A DNA stretch of 35,736 nucleotides from Alphaproteobacteria bacterium (GTDB lineage Bacteria; Pseudomonadota; Alphaproteobacteria; Micavibrionales; Micavibrionaceae), in NCBI GenBank assembly GCA_002701555.1, contig NZVS01000072.1, positions 1 to 35,736 of the forward strand, read 5' to 3'. Position numbers and translations under genes: made by a program. Each line of letters opens with the position of its first letter. The stretch's first letter is position 1. The notes under the pieces were generated by a model. The model searched no databases. It saw only the letters and a list, made by a program, of their open reading frames with translations, and was not told where the DNA came from. This document shows, piece after piece, positions 33,076 through 35,736 of the stretch.

Positions 33076-34175
33076 GAAAAAACCTGCCAGCCGATATCCA
33101 AACCTTTCAAAGCATTTAGATACTCGTCTTTTGTGATAAGTCCAACGCAAGGGTAAGCGCCACCCTTTTGCAGCTCGCCCACCGCAAGTTTTTTTGCCAA
33201 AAGAATTGCAGGCATGCACGGGATATATGGCCCATCACCTGAGCGCGCGGTGAGTTCAAAGGTGATTTGTTTATCTTTATTTTCGTGATCCTTCCCTGAC
33301 ATCACCATATGAAATGCACTGTCTGACGAGCCAAGCCAATCAAACCACCCAGCCATTTTTAAAAGAAGCGGGGCAGTTTTTTCCAAATTTTTGATTATTC
33401 CAGCTCTTACTAACCATGAAAAAACCCAAAGCGTAATATGAATAAAAGGCAACTCAAGACCCGCATAAAAACGGATTGATTTTAAACTGCCATAGCGCGC
33501 GGGAAATAAAGCAAGGTCAGGAACATCGCAATTTCCAAGAAGGCGATAACCCAGATTTTTATATTTACGGGCATGAATGTGCTGCCAACCGTAAACTTTT
33601 TGCATCTTTCCATTTATCAAGGTTGAAATCGGCTTCCCCGTATAGGTTAGAATGGCCGCTGTGGTGGCTAGGCCGCGTGCCGTCTGCTGCGCAGTGGTAA
33701 TGCCGTAATCAAGACTTTCCAGCGTTTCAAATTCATCATGATAGTGATCCACCAGCGCAGAGGTTAGGCATGGTACAGAACTGGCTCCACTAACTACCAG
33801 TACCTCTTGCTTTTTTGCGTCTTCATCTAGCGTCGTTATACCTTCAACAAACTCTCGTCCATCGGCCAGATCAATATAATGACAGCCTTGATCAAGACAT
33901 GCTCGCGCAACATCATATCCTTGCCTCTGAAAAGGACCAGAGGTATGAATGACGATATGAGGCTTAATTTCCTGCAGTACTTCCTGAAGATTTTTTGTAA
34001 TATCTAACTCAACAGTTCTGGAGGAATTGGCGGGGTTAATTTCTGAAATTAAGGCCTTACCCTTTTCCGGCGATCTTCCCCCAATAATAAGTGATATATT
34101 TGGATCGGATGCTAAATTCCGACTAATAAAACTTCCAAAATTTCCGTAGCCACCGATGATAAGAACTTTTTTCAT
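33072..34175 (-). CDS. Saccharopine dehydrogenase-like NAD(P)-binding reductase
   Basis: A 367-residue protein with the Rossmann motif VLIIGGYGNFGSFISRNLA (4-22) and the SDH NADP-binding pattern (IGGRSPEKG, VIHTSGPFQRQGYDVARAC). This family includes saccharopine dehydrogenase and many trans-acting enoyl reductase-like or unknown reductases; I cannot assign a substrate. Near residues 240-260 there is a hydrophobic patch (FIHITLWVFSWLV). It begins at the stop of the membrane protein gene (TAATG), so translation is coupled. In other genomes such proteins are often fused or paired with DUF4166, which is also here two genes away. Confidence 0.82.
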   Translation of the reverse strand: MKKVLIIGGYGNFGSFISRNLASDPNISLIIGGRSPEKGKALISEINPANSSRTVELDITKNLQEVLQEIKPHIVIHTSGPFQRQGYDVARACLDQGCHYIDLADGREFVEGITTLDEDAKKQEVLVVSGASSVPCLTSALVDHYHDEFETLESLDYGITTAQQTARGLATTAAILTYTGKPISTLINGKMQKVYGWQHIHARKYKNLGYRLLGNCDVPDLALFPARYGSLKSIRFYAGLELPFIHITLWVFSWLVRAGIIKNLEKTAPLLLKMAGWFDWLGSSDSAFHMVMSGKDHENKDKQITFELTARSGDGPYIPCMPAILLAKKLAVGELQKGGAYPCVGLITKDEYLNALKGLDIGWQVFS

Positions 34176-35290
34176 TACTTGTAATTTCCAATGTTATACT
34201 TCGACGCTTCAAGGCCGAACCATGAGCCTTTCCCTATAACAGTTAAATTAAAAGTTTTAGGGGTGTTTTTGTAATCTTTTTCTTGTAAGCAAATATTTTT
34301 CAGAATTCCTGTGCCTAATTCCATACTTTCTAAGCAAAATTCATTTTGATCAGCCTTTTTTTGTTTATTTACCAAAACAACTTTTTCTACCTCATGTCCG
34401 TAGACCAAGTTAATAGCCTTACCAACGCTTAGAAAAATCAGATAAAACCATAAATAAAAAATTGCTGGATATGTTAGGAGTAGACACAGCTGAAAAAACT
34501 TAAATTTGCTTGCGCGGCTTAAATCCAGTTTCCCCGCTCTGTATTTATAAACAAAAAAGACAAATAGCGGGAGGCTAAAAGCTATGCTTAGTATGTTACT
34601 CAAAGACTTCCATGAAGCCGAAGGAAAAAAAGAGGCATTTAAAAATGGAAACGCTATCATTGCTACCATTAATAATATAAAAATATTCCATAAAATATTG
34701 CGATAAGTTAGCTTTTCGGAGCCAAAAATATAAGTCCTCCAGGTTTTTTTATCGCCCTCATCTACAAGCTTTTGTATTTTTTTGTAGGCCTCTGGTTTGT
34801 TCTGTAAGGTCTGAGATATAATAAGGTTATAGAATTTTTTTGTAGAAATATTTGCAGTGAAATAAGGAAATTCGAAATATATGTCGAGACGGTTGCGCTT
34901 GCTATCAACTTCATATTTTTTTGGATTAGAATTTTTAATAATTTTCTTATCTGCTTTGCCAAATCCACAAGTAGATAAAAATACTATTTCCTCACTAATG
35001 CGAAAAGAGATGTCTTTCCATTCCCTAAATCCAAGTCCTCTGATTTCAAGCCCATTACTAAAAATTTTTAAATGAGGAGTTTTAAAAAACAACGGCCATG
35101 TTTTTATAGTAAAAACAACGTAAAATATTGCGGTTAAAATATAGGTAAAAATATAATCCGATTTATAATAAAAAATATTCAATATAAGCGATGCTACATA
35201 GCCCAACAGAATGATGCCCACATTGAAGAAAAACACTTTTCTCCTATCAACAAAAATCTCTCCTCTTTGGGTGCCGGACGGTCTTGTCAT
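34175..35290 (-). CDS. Uncharacterised multi-spanning membrane protein, AT-rich
   Basis: A 371-residue protein with about five hydrophobic segments (about 20-41, 46-64, 207-228, 235-258 and 277-300) and a soluble domain of about 130 residues between the second and third. It is rich in Lys, Asn, Ile and Phe, and the DNA is visibly more AT-rich than its neighbours. No family was recognised. The start overlaps the DUF4166-like gene by four bases (ATGA) and the end overlaps the reductase gene by one (TAATG), so all three form one operon. It could be recently acquired, but low GC can also reflect a membrane protein. Confidence 0.7.
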   Translation of the reverse strand: MTRPSGTQRGEIFVDRRKVFFFNVGIILLGYVASLILNIFYYKSDYIFTYILTAIFYVVFTIKTWPLFFKTPHLKIFSNGLEIRGLGFREWKDISFRISEEIVFLSTCGFGKADKKIIKNSNPKKYEVDSKRNRLDIYFEFPYFTANISTKKFYNLIISQTLQNKPEAYKKIQKLVDEGDKKTWRTYIFGSEKLTYRNILWNIFILLMVAMIAFPFLNASFFPSASWKSLSNILSIAFSLPLFVFFVYKYRAGKLDLSRASKFKFFQLCLLLTYPAIFYLWFYLIFLSVGKAINLVYGHEVEKVVLVNKQKKADQNEFCLESMELGTGILKNICLQEKDYKNTPKTFNLTVIGKGSWFGLEASKYNIGNYK

Positions 35291-35736
35291 TTAACTCTCT
35301 TATGGATTTTAAAAACACCTTTGTACTCATAAATCTTACCCCATAATGGGTGGGTGATATGTGTGACCATACTGAAAGTATTATCATCTATTGGATACTC
35401 TTCGGCATGTCCTTTACCCAACAAAAAGGTTAGTGGTAATAGGATAAAATGCCCGAACAATCGCAAAGCATAACCGTTGTGCTCTAAAACCACTTTCTCA
35501 CCATCCCAGCGATAAAGCATTTTCCAACTAAGCCCAAAAGGCATTATTTCAATCACTTCATTATTTTTGATCTGCACCATACGCGAATGAAAAATATAGG
35601 GGTTTTGATTCTTAAATCGGAATTCACGCCTGAAATGAAAGGCTTTTGTATCAGGGTCGCTGGCAAACCAAACCGTAACCGGAACATTTTTTTCATTTTT
35701 TATTGGGATTTGTCCTAACCATTTCATCGGGAGCGC
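35287..35736 (-). CDS. DUF4166-like protein, cut by the window edge
   Basis: The visible part (up to 146 residues from the ATG at 35727; the frame stays open to the window end) has the DUF4166 pattern: PVTVWFASDP, REFRF, GLSWKMLYRWDG, the LP and E of LLPLTFLLGKGHAEEY, and HPLWGKIYEYKGVF. Published members have an extra N-terminal half, so the first residues here probably belong to the middle of the domain and the gene likely starts beyond 35736. DUF4166 is often fused to saccharopine dehydrogenase-like proteins; here it is separate but in the same operon. Function unknown. Confidence 0.6.
   Translation of the reverse strand, partial: ALPMKWLGQIPIKNEKNVPVTVWFASDPDTKAFHFRREFRFKNQNPYIFHSRMVQIKNNEVIEIMPFGLSWKMLYRWDGEKVVLEHNGYALRLFGHFILLPLTFLLGKGHAEEYPIDDNTFSMVTHITHPLWGKIYEYKGVFKIHKRVK

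Noticed and set aside
1-35736. CRISPR array, prophage, insertion sequence or restriction-modification system
   Set aside because: No regularly spaced repeats, transposase, integrase, phage structural or methylase/nuclease genes are visible in the ORFs.

Overview
The window reads as chromosome of a Gram-negative bacterium, most likely an alphaproteobacterium of moderate GC (roughly low-to-mid 40s percent by eye, not computed). Evidence: the PPSR-aroE-coaE-dnaQ / secB / Tim44-like / mltA neighbourhood is typical of Alphaproteobacteria, and fabD-fabG-acpP-fabF plus mltG is also a common arrangement there. LpxR, MltA, MltG, an entericidin-like lipoprotein and O-antigen-ligase-type proteins all imply an outer membrane. 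I cannot name the genus. I see no phage, insertion sequence, CRISPR array or antibiotic-resistance cassette.

Layout. 1-216: 3' end of tRNA-Ala(GGC), followed by a direct copy of its 3' end and an inverted copy of its T-arm. 217-4656: an outer-membrane-like barrel protein, an ABC exporter, an LpxR-family lipid A deacylase, an entericidin-like lipoprotein and a small secreted protein. 4628-10942: a glycosyltransferase, then a likely five-gene operon (MscS channel, ZntB/CorA transporter, polysaccharide flippase, sulfotransferase, methyltransferase). 10950-14219 (minus): Tim44-like, MltA and BrkB genes, overlapping one another. 14320-14853: secB. 14855-20255 (minus): dnaQ, coaE, aroE and PPSR, preceded by two paralogous genes that look like degenerate metallopeptidases. 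20471-25044: an uncharacterised protein, asparagine synthetase, dps and three small uncharacterised genes. 25065-29235: MltG and a transglutaminase-like protein (minus), then two tandem O-antigen-ligase paralogues (plus). 29245-33008 (minus): the fatty-acid cluster fabD-fabG-(110-aa protein)-acpP-fabF. 33072-35736 (minus): a saccharopine-dehydrogenase-like reductase, an AT-rich membrane protein and a DUF4166-like gene cut by the window edge.

How the genes fit together. Most of the window is envelope biology: lipid supply (fab genes), lipid A and surface glycan modification and export (LpxR, ABC exporter, glycosyltransferase, flippase, sulfotransferase, methyltransferase, ligases, perhaps AsnB) and peptidoglycan cleavage (MltA, MltG). 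Housekeeping functions (SecB, DnaQ, CoaE, AroE, PPSR) sit between. No stretch above about 300 bases lacks a gene; the longest gaps are 1-216 (tRNA end and its copies) and 20256-20470 (divergent intergenic region with two perfect short palindromes).

I found no clear new multi-gene system. The best leads are the two degenerate metallopeptidase-like genes heading the PPSR-aroE-coaE-dnaQ operon, the ligase/transglutaminase block that separates fabF from mltG, the mixed channel/transporter/glycan operon, and the rearranged tRNA-Ala 3' end.
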